Numbered from the stretch's first letter, positions 46,875 to 58,753 are shown. The stretch is 64,000 bases of DNA from Fallopia convolvulus (GCA_964016875.1 OZ024726.1:29749503-29813502), one strand, 5' to 3'. A program made the numbers and translations. Notes: generated by a model not told the origin, from the letters alone.

Positions 46875-47309
46875 TAATATGCTAGGGTTGTCGAACGGGT
46901 CGACTCGTTGACCCGTAAAAAAAATAAACTCGACCCGTGACTTTACCCATAACCGTAAAACGGGTTACGAGTTTACGGGTCGGGTTACGGGTTGACCCAT
47001 TTGACTGGGTCTAATGTGTTGAAAAGGGTCAAATTTGACCCATGTAACCCGTAAGCTTCATTTGACCCGTTTCGACCCATTTTGACCCGTGTAACCCGTA
47101 AGCTTTTATTTCTCTCTTTCACTTATTATAAAAATAAAATTAATATTACGGGTCAACCGTAACCCGGCGCGTTGACCGGTAACCCGTAAACTAAAAAACC
47201 TCGACCCGTAACCGGTAATCTAAAAAAATCTGACCCGTAACCGTAAAATTGCTGGCGGGTCGAGTCGGGTTACAGGTCAAACCGCCCGTTGGACACCCCT
47301 ATAATATGC
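46875..47309. mobile_element. hAT-type MITE with 8-bp target duplication
   Basis: The element (46883-47301) starts TAGGGTTGTCG and ends GGACACCCCTA, giving imperfect inverted ends. It is flanked by TAATATGC on both sides (46875-46882, 47302-47309), the 8-bp duplication expected of hAT elements. The body is about 420 bp, without an ORF, and is packed with GACCCGT / ACGGGT words on both strands. It must be moved by another hAT's transposase. Confidence 0.9.
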
Positions 47310-47789
47310 TATGTATATGCTATTAATATTATATGAATGCAAAATGACGTATGTACTTTGGTCGAGGATGTTATACTTTTGTTCCTTTCTCAATTGTTTT
47401 GATTTTGAACTTCTTTAATGGCGAATTCGGGGGAGATTTAGGCGAAACCTCTTTGCGCTTGAGTGCTCCTGAGTGTTTTCGAGTGAACTGTATGAGAAAT
47501 GGGAGTAGCGAGAGTCATGTTTTGGAGAAAAATGTTCTTTTTATTTGTGCAAGGGTAGTATCATCAATAGAGAATAAAAATCACTAAATTTACCGCGTGT
47601 GCCATTTTAAATGAACTAGACGCTTTTCATTTTTTTCTTCCAAACCCGTTTTGATTAATCTCTACCGTTAATTTTTTGAATTTGAAGGTCCATAATTGCT
47701 CGCAGCTCTCATCGTATAACATTAGGCCACCTGAGCGCAACTCTATATTGACGATTAGGGTATAGACATAACAAAGTATAGAATCACTT
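47310..47789. other. Intergenic stretch
   Basis: A plus frame at 47351-47587 lacks similarity that I recognise and is probably chance. No other signal is seen before the SINE. Confidence 0.4.
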
Positions 47790-48001
47790 GCCAATACTCA
47801 GTTGGTCTAGTGGTAAAGTGGTGCTAGACTCTTTAAGTGTTGTCCGGGAGATTCGAAGTTCGAATCCCACTGGCAGCATGTATGGAGAAACTGATATTGG
47901 GAGGGTCTACCCCAAAATGGGGCCACGAAGTACCCGGTCCGGATGTAGAGCGGTGTCCGACCGATCGAACCGGGCGAGCCAAAAGGCAAGACCAAAAAAA
48001 A
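47790..48001 (+). mobile_element. tRNA-derived SINE with target duplication
   Basis: The head has an A box (TTGGTCTAGTGGTAAAG) and B box (AAGTTCGAATCCCAC) at tRNA spacing. A 120-bp unrelated body rich in GGGCC and CCGGTCCGG words follows, then an A-run. A 17-bp duplication (AAAGTATAGAATCACTT) lies at 47773-47789 and 48002-48018. All parts of a SINE are present. The internal boxes would let RNA polymerase III transcribe it from inside. Confidence 0.9.
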
Positions 48002-48058
48002 AAAGTATAGAATCACTTAAGTGGTCACTAATTACCACAAATCACAATTCAACCGTAT

Positions 48059-48463
48059 ATTAAACTTAACTTTGATGGTGCTGTATGTGCAGATGACGTG
48101 GCTACTTTTGGGTTCATACTTAGGGACCCCAACGACTCTCCCATATCGTTCGACGGAGGACTAATCGGTCGATAGTCTGTTCTGATCTCCGAGACCATCG
48201 CCTTACGCCAGGGACTTCCCATGGGAGATTGAAGTGCTGCGTGCGGACATCCACTATTTGTTGGCTCAGTTCTAGGATTGGAGTATTACTCATGTCTACC
48301 GTGAGCGCAATTCTGTAGCTGACTTCATCGCCGGCTCCTTCCGACGTGTATCTTCCGTTCCACTTGCAGATGATTTGAGTTTCTGTACCCTCATCCGTCA
48401 AGATGCCCTAGGACTGTCACTAGTTTGTTAGTGACCTCTCTAATTCCTTTCCTAATTAAAAAA
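48059..48463 (+). mobile_element. 5'-truncated L1 LINE, RNase H fragment
   Basis: The frame opens KLNFDGAVCADDVATFGFIL and RDPNDSPISFDGG, the first acidic motif of the RNase H that ends many plant L1 ORF2 proteins. After stops and frame changes, ITHVYRERNSVADFIAGSFR shows its last conserved motif. A short A-run follows. A 20-bp duplication (48039-48058 and 48464-48483, one mismatch) flanks the insert. Confidence 0.85.
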
Positions 48464-48483
48464 AAATCACAATTCAGCCGTAT

Positions 48484-48600
48484 GTCACAAATCGGCCATA
48501 TGATCTCATACGTTTTTTTCCCGAGAATGTATTGCCGAAATCTCTTGCCACGCTTCTTTACTCTTGGTGGGCGATCCTGTATCGATTGCCCTCTACTTTA
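48484..48600 (+). promoter_or_regulatory. Upstream region of the Nudix gene
   Basis: Only about 120 bp remain between the LINE fragment and the first ATG. Nothing resembling a standard TATA box is clear. Transposon insertions have probably replaced part of the original promoter. Confidence 0.3.
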
Positions 48601-51600
48601 ATGACGGAAAGTAATGGCTTCGATGCACTTCCTGCTTTTGAGCTCTTGCTCTCTTGTCCGACTGGTTTATCTCCTTCTCAGGTTCTCTCTCAACGATGCT
48701 CCAAATTTTGCATTGATTTTCTAATTCGATTCATTTTTTTCTTTCATCACGTGTAATTATACGTGTGTATCTCACCCGGAATTTCGAAATTTGGATTTAG
48801 ACTATGAACTTTGATTATGATTGACAATTTGTTCTTGTTCACTTAATGTGTCTACAAATGGTTTCTATGGGTGGCAATGAATGAAGGTGAATGTGGATTT
48901 CGCGGAGGCTTATGATAGAATTCCGCACCCTGATGTCAATCTTGAGAATTCCATCGCCGAGGTGAAGAATCATCTGCTTTGTTCTTTGATTGATCCAAAT
49001 TTTCAGCGTATTTTTTTTGTTCATTGTGATACCAGAACTAGCAGCGTTTGAGATTTCTGTGCTGTGTCATGCTCTTTCTTTTCTTCAATTCTTGACGGTA
49101 TCATTATATAGTCTTCTATATGTTAATAGATGGTGAAATTCTCTTCCATACCATAACATCACATAATGATTGAATGTTTGAGCTTCTATTTTGCTGATTA
49201 ATTATTCTTTACCATATAATTGTTTTTCACAATGCTTTTAGATATGGAATCAGAAGCTTCAAAGCAATTCATCCCTATATAATGGACAGAAATTCAGAGT
49301 ATGTATTTCTTTCTTCAACTTGAGACTTGTAGTGACTATGGTCTTGCTATACTTACACCTAAAAAGTGCTTTTTGTTGTAAGGCAATGCTTATTTATCTT
49401 TAAATTTGTAAAAAAATAATTACTCTTTACTTATTTCAAGATGAATAAGCATTGGTTTTTAGCAAAATACTTATTAGGGGCAAGTGTAGCATGATTCCTG
49501 ATTCTCTGGCAACTGCTTTGTTTCTTTTGTTATGTTGTACTGTCAGAATTTCCTGATATACCTTGATGCTTTGCGTCTGCTTTAAATTGTTGCAGTTTGG
49601 AGGATTCTCTGTGCACAATACTAGTAGAGGGAGTGATCAAGTTTCGAATGTTTTCCTGAAACTTGGTTTGACAGATTATAGGTTTCTCTCTCCTCTTCCA
49701 TGGCTGTGTGTGCACACATCTTGCACATGTGAAATGTTGTCTTATCTCCACACAAAGAGTCATTAAGTTGTTCACCTCAAGAGTCATTAAGTTGTTCGAA
49801 ATAATATGTTTTCTCATATTACATAAAATTTTCCTCAGAGTTTCTTGTATTTGTAGGACTAATTAGCTCTTATGCTTTTTTTTTTCTTGCTTAGGACTTT
49901 CGTAGGTACAAACTTAAGTCCAATGTGGGAGAAGTTTTTAGTTCCCTCGGAAGGTAATCTCTTATTCATTCCTCCTTAAGTTGATCTCCACAAAAAATGG
50001 TGATCTGCTAGATTGCTATGATCTCAAAGCTGAAGCGTCTGTAATTAATTAGTTTTATTACCAGATATAGAATTTTTGTAATGTTCTTGGTAAATTTAAC
50101 TCCAACTAAGGAGTGGATACATGTGAAGTCAAAATCATGTTTATTTGTGAATCATGAATATTATGGTTCAATATCCAAATTTAGCGTAATCATTCCTGCT
50201 CGGTAGCTACAAGCAACACCAAAAGAAATTCATGACGGTATTGGCAAACATAGCAAAAGAAATCCTCATACCATGTACAGAACCAATGCTAATTATTACA
50301 ACCAGGAACCCACATTAGTGACATTAAGCTTAGATAATTCTTTGCTGTAAAATTGTAGGGTTTGCTAATGAAGTATCATTTCATTGACAGTACAAGTGCA
50401 GAAGCTGAAACTAAATACCAGAAATTATTTCTGATATATTTGGCTTCTTTACTCACCCTATTAGTATTTTGAATTAGCCACCCAACTTAATACTTTTTGA
50501 TTTCAACTTCTTCATAAGACTCCTGGGAACTAGGACGTACTTTTGATATTTGTTAATAGATGACACAGTGTGCTGTCAACACTTTGCAAGCCCATTGGGT
50601 AATGGTTCAATTGTAATGACGTCTGATCAGAAAATTCGTATATTAAGAAGAAGTAACAAAGTGGGGGAATTTCCGGGACACTTCGTTTCCCAGGAGGTCA
50701 TCCGTAAGAAGAAGTGTAAAATATTTTTTTTATTAATGTAAATTAATGTTTGTAACTTTGTATTTCTTTCCTCCATTTTGTTGGATTATCATCGTGCTTT
50801 AACAATTTCTCCTTTAATCCTTTTGGTTAATTTTGAGATTCTGTATGTAAAGCTGATTGGAGACCACTTTTATTGCATGGTTTTTGTTTTGTAAATTGTT
50901 TGATGATATAGCTACAAAATTGTCACATGATTTGAATCATCATCATCATCATCATCATCATCATTGACCCAGTGGGGCTCCGCTACAGCGGAATCTGGGG
51001 GGTCAAGATGGGGGTACTCCTGCCCAAGGGAAAGGGGTACGCCCGATAGACCCAAGGAAAACTGAAATCCAGCTATGTGACAATAATAGCTGAATTTAGT
51101 TAAAATGCACCAAAATTGATATAGGGGTTATATCCATCTCAAAGGTATTGAATAAAAGCCAATGAGCATGAGAATTTAGTTAAAAGTCACCTGATTTGAA
51201 TGTTCTAATAATATATCATCTACTTGAAACAAAATCTTTGACATCTAACTGTAATCCTAAACCACTTGGCACATGTACTGCAGTTATTATATGCTTAAGT
51301 TTTCACAGTCCCACACTCATAGTGGGATGTATTGTGACTTTGTAATGTCTCCATGCTCATATCTTCTCTTATGTGGTAAATATTTTGCAGCCCCAAGATG
51401 CTGGCATTTATTCTCATGATAAGAATTCTAAGGACTCTGATAACTTAAATAAGAAGGTTGCTCAAGAGATGTTTGATAGCATTATCCGTGAAGTAGTTGA
51501 AGAAATTGGTGTTCCATCAAGCAGTCTCGTAAGTTTCAATCGTAATTGTAATTGCAATTGGATTACTTTACCTAAGACATTAGTTATTTAGCTATCCCCT

Positions 51601-52959
51601 TCCCTTTACTCTGCAAAATTTCTAGGAAACAATGCATTACTATACAAAACTTTTTGGTAAATGAGTCAGCTTTCTAAGTCAAAAGTAAAGTAAAGCAAAG
51701 CGCATGGACACCAGGAAAAATTGAAGGTTGTTAGTTTGTTAAAATTAACCGTGAAGTATGACTGGATGTAAACTAGGGAGAGACCTCAACTAAGATTAGA
51801 ACAATAAAACAACATAGCCCTGCAGGTAGTAAGCACTATGACAGTAAGAACCCCCTAGAGAGATCTATATCAGATCAAGGCAGCGTGAGAAATTGACCTC
51901 TAAAGCTTCCAAAAATCCAAAAATCTTTTGCATACGTTTTTTTTACGTCGAGTATTATAATTTTGCCTATAAGTTTGCCATATATGTGTTAGACGAAACT
52001 TCTTCGTAAATCCTATAGTCTTAGTCTCGCAAGTTGTTGTAACTTCAGCACATAAATGTTTCTATCGGATTCTTTCGCTCTATCATTATTATGAATACTA
52101 GTTTTTATGCTGTTGCTGATACAAGCAAAAAGTGAAGTAAATTTTGTCCTTTCATTGTTTTGACGAATATCTGCTACAAACTTATTGTTAAGCATTGTCT
52201 TATTCACTATGATCAAGTATTTATTGTCGAGGAGAGTCAATTAATTACCATTTTGTACCAATCAGTTTCATATTCAGCTACTTTTGCTTTCTTGCAGTGC
52301 GATCCTCTATTTATTGGTATATCACAGAGAAGGTTGAATGTAAGACCTGCTGCTTTCTTCTTCATGAGATGTACCTTAAGGTCTCAGGAAGTTCAACATT
52401 TGTATGGTAGTGCACAAGATGGGTTCGAGTCAACCAAGCTTTACGCTGTTTCGGGGTTCAGTTCGATCGTCTTTCTTTTTGATGACCAGTAATACCCTTT
52501 TGATCCCATGGTTGTTCCTGTCTTCTTACAAGAAAGCTTATAAGCTGTGAAGCTAACCCGCTTGCTTTGTTACTTGTAATTCTATGAAGTGCATGCTTAA
52601 CCATATGTGCATTTCAGAAATGTCACAACAATCTTGTTTAGCATAGACAGAACTTGATTTACATATACAAATTCTTGAACACATTGAATAAAGAACTCCC
52701 AAGCTGATCAAATCTGCTGGGACTGATCACACCATAATTGATTGTATACGAGAAAGCAAAAAGAGCACTTGTACAACTTCAAAGATTTCCCCAGCAGTTT
52801 CTTGAGCAAATAGAGGTATCTGCTCTGTGTGTTTCACTAATGAAGGGTTTCTCATGATGCCAGGATGACTTAAAGAGCATGGTACCAAACATGTCTGGTT
52901 GCCACCAAGGGGGATATGCTCTTTACAAATTGATGATTGATGCTAGCAAGGGTTCTTGA
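48601..52959 (+). CDS. NUDT9: Nudix hydrolase 9-like gene, frame probably broken
   Basis: Exons (my reading): 48601-48681, 48887-48961, 49242-49298, 49596-49681, 49895-49953, 50560 to 50696 or 50703, 51391-51528, 52298 to about 52470, 52864-52959. The peptides (AFELLLSCPTGLSPSQ, AYDRIPHPDVNLENSIAEIW, LKLGLTDYRTFVGTNLSPMW, GNGSIVMTSDQKIRILRRSN, SGCHQGGYALYKLM) match plant NUDT9 as I recall it. The Nudix helix REVVEEIGVP is intact in exon 7, so the product would cleave a nucleoside-diphosphate derivative; the substrate is not evident. Exon 6 reads FPGHFVSQEV where FPGH(F/Y)VFPGGHPE is expected. The FPGGHP residues sit in the +1 frame, as after loss of one T. Using the strong GTAAG donor at 50704 the frame then fails; a weak GTCATC donor at 50697 would restore it but omit GGHPE. 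The join into the last exon is also out of frame with GT donors near 52472. It may be a pseudogene or hold assembly errors. Confidence 0.8.
50936..51095 (-). mobile_element. RTE-type LINE tail in Nudix intron 6
   Basis: On the minus strand the segment reads GTGACA-like, then CCTTGGGTCTATCGGGCGTA, CCCCTTTCCCTTGGGCAGG and AGATTCCGCTGTAGCGGA before an ATG-repeat tail (plus-strand ATC run, about 50937-50963). It matches the end of the RTE copy at 22930-23030, whose tail is TTG instead. It is a 5'-truncated insertion in antisense to the gene. Confidence 0.8.
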
Positions 52960-53426
52960 GGAAATACATTTCCCAGCCTTATTTAGTTACTGCAGTTTAC
53001 ATTTATTACTCTGTTCTCTAAATTGTAATGTTCATGCATATGAATAACCACAACCCATTATACATTCATTCAGTTTTAGAGGGGGAAAAAGAACTGAAAT
53101 TTGGTTTAGACTTTACTGAAAGTATATACGAATCTCTACTCTCGTATTCTGTATTATTAAAATAAGTCTTAGGAGGTGGACTTGTAACGAAGCATCTATT
53201 ATATTAGTGGTACACGATTGGGTGAGTTTAGTCTGTGGGTATAGCATCTCATTCCATCAGGTGCACATTCGATCATACGGAGGTCCATGCCCAGGCCTTG
53301 TGGTGCAGATGCCAGTCCGAGGCTGAGCGTGATGTTTGGACGCATGACACTATATCTAGACATGATCAACAAGTACATGAACACGATCTAAATGTATAAC
53401 CCGCCTAGAAATGCGCTCTTCATGTC
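52960..53426. other. Downstream flank of the Nudix gene
   Basis: Probably the 3' UTR, then AT-rich sequence. 53199-53400 has a GC-richer stretch (minus frame with SLGLASAPQGLGMDLRM) without recognisable similarity. Confidence 0.35.
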
Positions 53427-53431
53427 CAAAT

Positions 53432-54193
53432 TGTAGGATCGTTAGTACGTCTAGGTTGTCGACCTCAACTAAGTCGTCAACCTCTTAAGTAAATGCAGCG
53501 GAAATAAACTACAAGACAGACTTACTTGAACACAATAATTTTTATAGTGGAAACACTTGATTGATGAACTCTATCAACCAAGTGTGAAAACCATTACCTT
53601 CCAAGTTCTCGCTCGGAAGGATTAAAAGCCGTAGTTTGCTTTATTGATCTTTTGGATTGTTTACAAGAATACCCTAGATCTACTTCCCAAGCACTCTAGA
53701 ACTCGTTGTGAATCGAGTAATTACAACCCTCAACCCGTCTAATAAGCCTATGTCTCTCAAACTCCCGTTTTCTTTTCTTTCTTAACACAAATATGGAGTA
53801 TGAGTTCGTGAGTATTCTAACCTAAAGCCTTAGCTTAAATACACACAAACTAGGTCAGATAAAAGAGAATAATATCTTCCAATTTGGTTATGGCAAGATA
53901 TTATTTCTTTTATCCTTACAAAATCATCCTAAGCATATAAAAAGATTAAAATAAAAACGGCTTAGGGCAAAGACAATAATCGGCTAACAATATAATCCTC
54001 ATGAGATCTTTCCTAAAACAAGATTATACTATCCAAACTCCAAAAATCTCACGCGTCTTCAAGATCTCCGAGATTTGCCTTCAACACACGTCGACGACCT
54101 GACTGATGTTGGCGACTTTGTTCAAAGACTCGAGGTCGTTCACGTGGTAGACGTTTGGAACCATCAAAATCAAAGCCTCCAACTTTTCTAACA
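53432..54193 (-). repeat. 3' LTR of the copia element (762 bp)
   Basis: On the minus strand runs from TGTTAGAAAAGTTGGAGGC to GACGATCCTACA-like sequence at 53432 (plus-strand start TGTAGGATCG). It retains a segment around GGAAGGATTAAAAGCCGTAG that is deleted from the other LTR. Confidence 0.9.
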
Positions 54194-54212
54194 AATTCCC
54201 CCTTTTTGATTG
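54194..54212 (-). other. Polypurine tract of the copia element
   Basis: The minus strand reads CAATCAAAAAGGGGGAATT immediately before the 3' LTR. Confidence 0.75.
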
Positions 54213-54719
54213 TGACAAACTTCTTTCATCCTGTATAAACATGGCAAGACCAAATATCGAACAAAATATGCAATAATACCAAGTTTGCCAAAAAATTCCC
54301 CCTAAGTTGGATAACCCACATGAAATTCAACATAGATATTCCCATTATTTTATCTACCCCCAGCCTTTTCCCCCTTTTGGCATCATAAAAAATAACAATC
54401 TAAATAATCAATCAAAAAGAGATAATCAAACTAGGGTAAGTAAAGAAATTATCCAACGTACACACAGAATCCATAACAACAGAAGCAAAATAGTCTTAAA
54501 CATGCCACAGAGAAAGCAAAAAGACATAAATGAAACCAAAGAGATGTTTTTGAGATAGTAGATGTGCTAGGAAAAGTAAAGGGAACTGGATGTCGGCTAC
54601 TCGAGTTAAGTCACTAAATTAGTCAGGTCATCAAGCGCAATAGATAATTCATGAATGTCAGCCTTGAGCGCAGTTTGACCTGATAGGAGTTTCCCAACCT
54701 TCTCAAGCAAATCCCGGTT

Positions 54720-56551
54720 CTAGCGTTGGAGATCAACTAACATCTTCATAATAGCACTAGGTTGCTCACAGTCCCTTCCTTCAACATTGATGCCCAACTC
54801 AGCATCTTCCATCTCAGCATCAGAAACAACGTCCTTTCCTGCATCCTTCGACACCCATTGATTATCAATCAATTTGTAGCCCATCTTACGAACAATATCA
54901 CAATTCAGTAGACGAACATGCTCCACTTCTTCTCAGACTCATAAACCTCATGATATAGGAGCACTAACTTGACAACAGAGCAGTAGGGAAGAGCATTTGT
55001 GGGACTATCCTTCACAGATTCCATGTGTAGAAGCACCAATCGAGCAAGATTAACAGGTTCCTTCTTAAGAATTTTATTCATAACAAGAATGTCTTGGATC
55101 ATAGCAGTACTCCTCTTTTGCTCCTCTGGGAATTAAGTTGCTAATCACCCAAGTGAAGAGGACTTTCCTCTCAGTAGTCATCGAATTAGTGGCAAAGGGA
55201 CCACTTTCAACGTCATCAACATGTGTAACCTCCTTCAGTAATTCAGCCGAATCTACTTCCTCGGGCCAAGTTCCTCTATGATACTCAGCAAAACCTTTGT
55301 GCGGCACTTTCAGAAGAGTGGCTAACTCCATACTCAACATGGTGAACTTCTCACCATTCAGCTCATAGTGACCCATGGTCATTTTTTCTCTGTCTTCTAC
55401 AGTCAACAACCTGTAGAACTCTTTCACTAACCCCGTATTGAAGCTCTCTTCATCATGAAACAAATGATTCCATCCTTGAACTGACAACAACTCAAAGACA
55501 CCTTGTAAACCAGTTGACTCGATGAACTCATCGTCCATGATGAGTTCTTTAACAAAGTCACATCCAACTATGTTACTTCCTTCACCTTTTACATTCACAC
55601 TAGTCTTTTTAGGTTTTCCACTTGCAGCAAGTCGTCCACTTGATCGAGTGGGTGCCTTTTTACTCTTCTTAGACCTTACTGTTTTCGTAGACATAACAAA
55701 GTCACCACCCTCGGATCCAACAAGTGTGGGAGTTGATTCTCTACCCCTTTTTCCAGTAACCTTAGCACTAGATCCCCTAGTCTTTGGTTTCTTTGCCTCC
55801 TTGGTTATCACAACATCATCCTCATCAGATTTCTCAGAATCAAACAATTGCCTAGTAATCTCCTCTTTTGATTTATGTCTAGACGAAGATGCAACAAATT
55901 TCAAAGAGAAAGCTTAGGACCACTGGGAGTACGTTGTTCAGAATCATCTTGACCTTCGATATTTAGTGGCAGAAGAGGTGAATTGGGGTTGTCAATGGGG
56001 TCGATCACCTTGCTTGGGTCAACAACCTATTCAGGGTCATCAACCTGAGCGTTTGTTCCCGCCCAGTGCATAGTAGTCGTCTTCTTCGCTGCGACTGGTT
56101 CTGATTCCTTTTCTTGAGACTCCATGGCCTCGATTGATTTCACTACCTCCTAAACGGAATCGAATTCTCCTTGCATCCGTTGAGATTTCGAACTCTCAAC
56201 TCCGAGCATAGACTCGGTCTCATCTCGCTCGCTCTCTGTGGGTTTTGAAGAATTGGGCAGAGAGTTTTGTGGAGATGGAGGGAGATTCTCTGTCGAGGTT
56301 TGAGTGGGAGGAATTTCTTGAGGGATTGGAAGAGATTTAGTGGGATTTTGAGATGATTGACCTGGTTCGTGATTTTGGATTGATTGAGGACCTTCAAGCA
56401 TCAATGGTGAAGCGGGTTTGTTGGCGGTTTGTATGGCTGCTAACAACAAAGCCAGGGTTTGAGGATCAACCACTTTCCCAAGCTTGAGAGTTAGGGTTCG
56501 TGGAGTTTCAGTGCCACGAATGGGAGATGAAGGGTTAGGGTTTGACGCCAT
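54720..56551 (-). pseudogene. Extra ORF region between pol and 3' LTR
   Basis: The region starts with MASNPNPSSPIRG at 56551 (chosen because the preceding 41 codons look untranslated) and has a Pro/Ser-rich N-terminal part (to 56150). An in-frame stop precedes the main frame (55074-55904). That frame has a Lys/Ser-rich part (RSKKSKKAPTRSSGRLA) followed by a globular-looking segment: QGWNHLFHDEESFNTGLVKE, FYRLLTVEDR, LLKVPHKGFAEY. Two shorter frames (54905-55102, 54720-54926) continue it. SIRE elements often carry such an env-position ORF. I see no signal peptide or membrane segment here; it resembles the 'putative plant transposon protein' family more than an envelope. That assignment is from memory. 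Confidence 0.6.
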
Positions 56552-57080
56552 TGAAGGTGAAAAATTAAAGCTTTGTTTGGGAGAGAAGAAGAAATTGCAG
56601 AGAGATTGAGATGAGCAAGAGAGCAAGAATAATGCAGGAGAGAGAGCGTACCTTTGGAGCAAAATTCTTCTCAATATTTATGCTTCAACTGTAGATGAGT
56701 TGATGGGAACTAGATCTTTGCAATATCTTTTATTCAATGCAACTGAAAAGACTCCGTTTATATCAAAACATATAAAAGTAAGCTCATAGAGACTCCCTAA
56801 CATGATAGGCTCAGGTAGGCTGTAGAGTCAGCCGTCATTTGTGCTTGTATTGAGGTTTAGGAACATTAGGTTTAGACTCTTTTGGGCTCAAAGAATGGTT
56901 TCAATATGCAGTTAAGACATAACTCAAGAAGCAAAGAATGAAGAAATTATGATGTGCATGGTTCAAGAGTATGTAACAAGGAAATATTCAAATTTAAGAC
57001 CTCAAGATCATAAAACTTTTGAATCATAAATAGATCATCTAATCTAACCAATCATTGAGAGAAAATAAATGGGAAATAGA

Positions 57081-57656
57081 TTAATTTAAGGAAATCATAC
57101 CTATCTCCATGCGGAACTGTACGAAAGGTTCACGATTAAGAGCTTTAATGAATATGTCAGCACGTTGTTGACTTGTTCGGCAGAAATTCACGGTCACTAA
57201 CCCTTTCTCAACACAATAACGAAGAAAGTGATGACGAATCTCGATATTCTTATTTTGTGAGTGTTGTATAGGATTCTTTGAGATGTTGATGGCGCTTGTA
57301 TTGTCACATAGAATAGGTATGCCATCATACTTCAAGCCAATATCATGGAGTTGTTGCTTGAGCCATATCAGTTGGGTGCAACACGCGGCAACGAAAATGT
57401 ACCCACCTTTTGCAGTAGAGAGAGCAACTGAATTCTGCTTCTTGGACCCCCATGACACAAGACATGGTCCAAGGAATTGAGCCATCCCAGAAGTACTCTT
57501 ACGATCAACCTTGTTCCCAGCAAAATCAGCGTCCGTGTACCCGACTAGACCAAAGTCAGAAGAGGTTGGGTACCATAAGCACAAATCATCAAAACCTTTG
57601 AGATACCTTAGGATTCTTTTAACAGCCTTGAGATGAGATTCTCTTGGATCGGACAA
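57081..57656 (-). pseudogene. Copia RNase H
   Basis: Starts DPRESHLKAVKRILRYLKG and contains LVGYTDADFAGNKVDRKSTS, then WGSKKQNSVALSTAKGGYIF, NTSAINISKNPIQHSQNKNI and EIRHHFLRYCVEKG. These are the standard Ty1/copia RNase H landmarks. In the usual STAEAEY motif the residues are STAKGGY, so the catalytic Glu is replaced. It is separated from RT by a frame break near 57656. Confidence 0.9.
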
Positions 57657-58753
57657 AATCTAGCACATAAGCATACGCTAAACATGATGTCCGATTTGCT
57701 TGCCGTGAGGTATAGTAGAGAATCTATAATACCTCGATACAAAGTCTGGTAAACCTTCTTCTCATTCTCATATTTTCCTAAAGAAATGGTGGGAGAGATA
57801 GGTGTATTAAAGGATTTTGAATTATCCAAGCCAAACTTCTTGACACACTCCCTGAGGTACTTTTGTTGATGTACTCTTGTACCCTCACATACTTGAACAA
57901 CTTGAAGTCCTAAAAAGAACTTAAGTTCACCAACCATACTCATTTCAAATTCACTGGCCATGAGGTTAGAGAACTTCTTTACAAGTTTATCATCTATAGA
58001 GCCAAAGATGATGTCGTCAACGTAGACTTGCACAACCAGAGTGTGCTTTCCCTCTTTAAGAAGAAAAAGGGTTTGATCTACATGTCCTCGAACATATCTG
58101 TGTTGTAGCAAGAACTGAGAGAGCCTTTCATTCCAAGATCGTGGTGCTTGATTCAAACCGTAAAGTGCTTTGTTGAGTTTGAAAACGTGACCCGAGTGGG
58201 TGACGTCTTCGAAGCCTGGGGTTTGTTCTACGAAAACTTCTTCTTTAAGAAAGCCATTTAGAAAGCCAGTCTTAACATCCATTTGTTGAAGCTTGAATCC
58301 ATGATGAGCTGAATAAGCAATCAAGAGACGAATTGCCTCTAGACGTGCTACAGGAGCGAATGTCTCATCATAATCTATCCCTTCTTGTTGGTTATACCCC
58401 TTAAGCACAAGTCTTGCTTTGTTTCTCACAATGTTTCCAGAATCATCAAGCTTATTTCTGTATACCCAAAGTGTTCCAATCACAGTTCTGTCTTTGGGTC
58501 GTGGATCTAGGTGCCAAACCTTGTTTCTCTCAAATTGATGAAGTTCTTCTTGCATAGCACACACCCAATCAGGATCTTTTAGGGCTTGATCCAGGTTCTT
58601 GGGTTCCATGATAGAGAGAAATGCGTTGAATGCACAGAAATTCTGAAGTGAAGAACGTGTTTGAACACCTTTTGAGTAGTCAAAGATGATGTTGGTTACT
58701 GGGTGAGCATCTTTTTGCTGATAGTTCAACTGAATCTGAGTGAGATCAACCAC
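57608..58753 (-). pseudogene. Copia reverse transcriptase
   Basis: Residues from about 60 on carry W..EL.QFERN.VW, TLWVYRNKLDDSGNIVRNKA, RLVLKGYNQQEGIDYDETFA, PVARLEAIRLLIA, QMDVKTGFLNGFL and VQVYVDDIIFGS. The catalytic YVDD is intact; the first Asp motif reads MDVKTGFLNG (family MDVK(S/T)AFLNG). The frame is open for 381 codons, the best-preserved part of the element. It ends just into the RNase H linker. Confidence 0.92.

Noticed and set aside
47807..47880. tRNA gene
   Set aside because: A and B boxes are present, but the acceptor stem does not pair, a non-tRNA body and A-run follow, and a target duplication flanks the whole unit. It is a SINE head.
55522..55917. Plus-strand ORF of 131 codons
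   Set aside because: It is the reverse shadow of the copia 3' ORF, whose sense frame fits the element's orientation.
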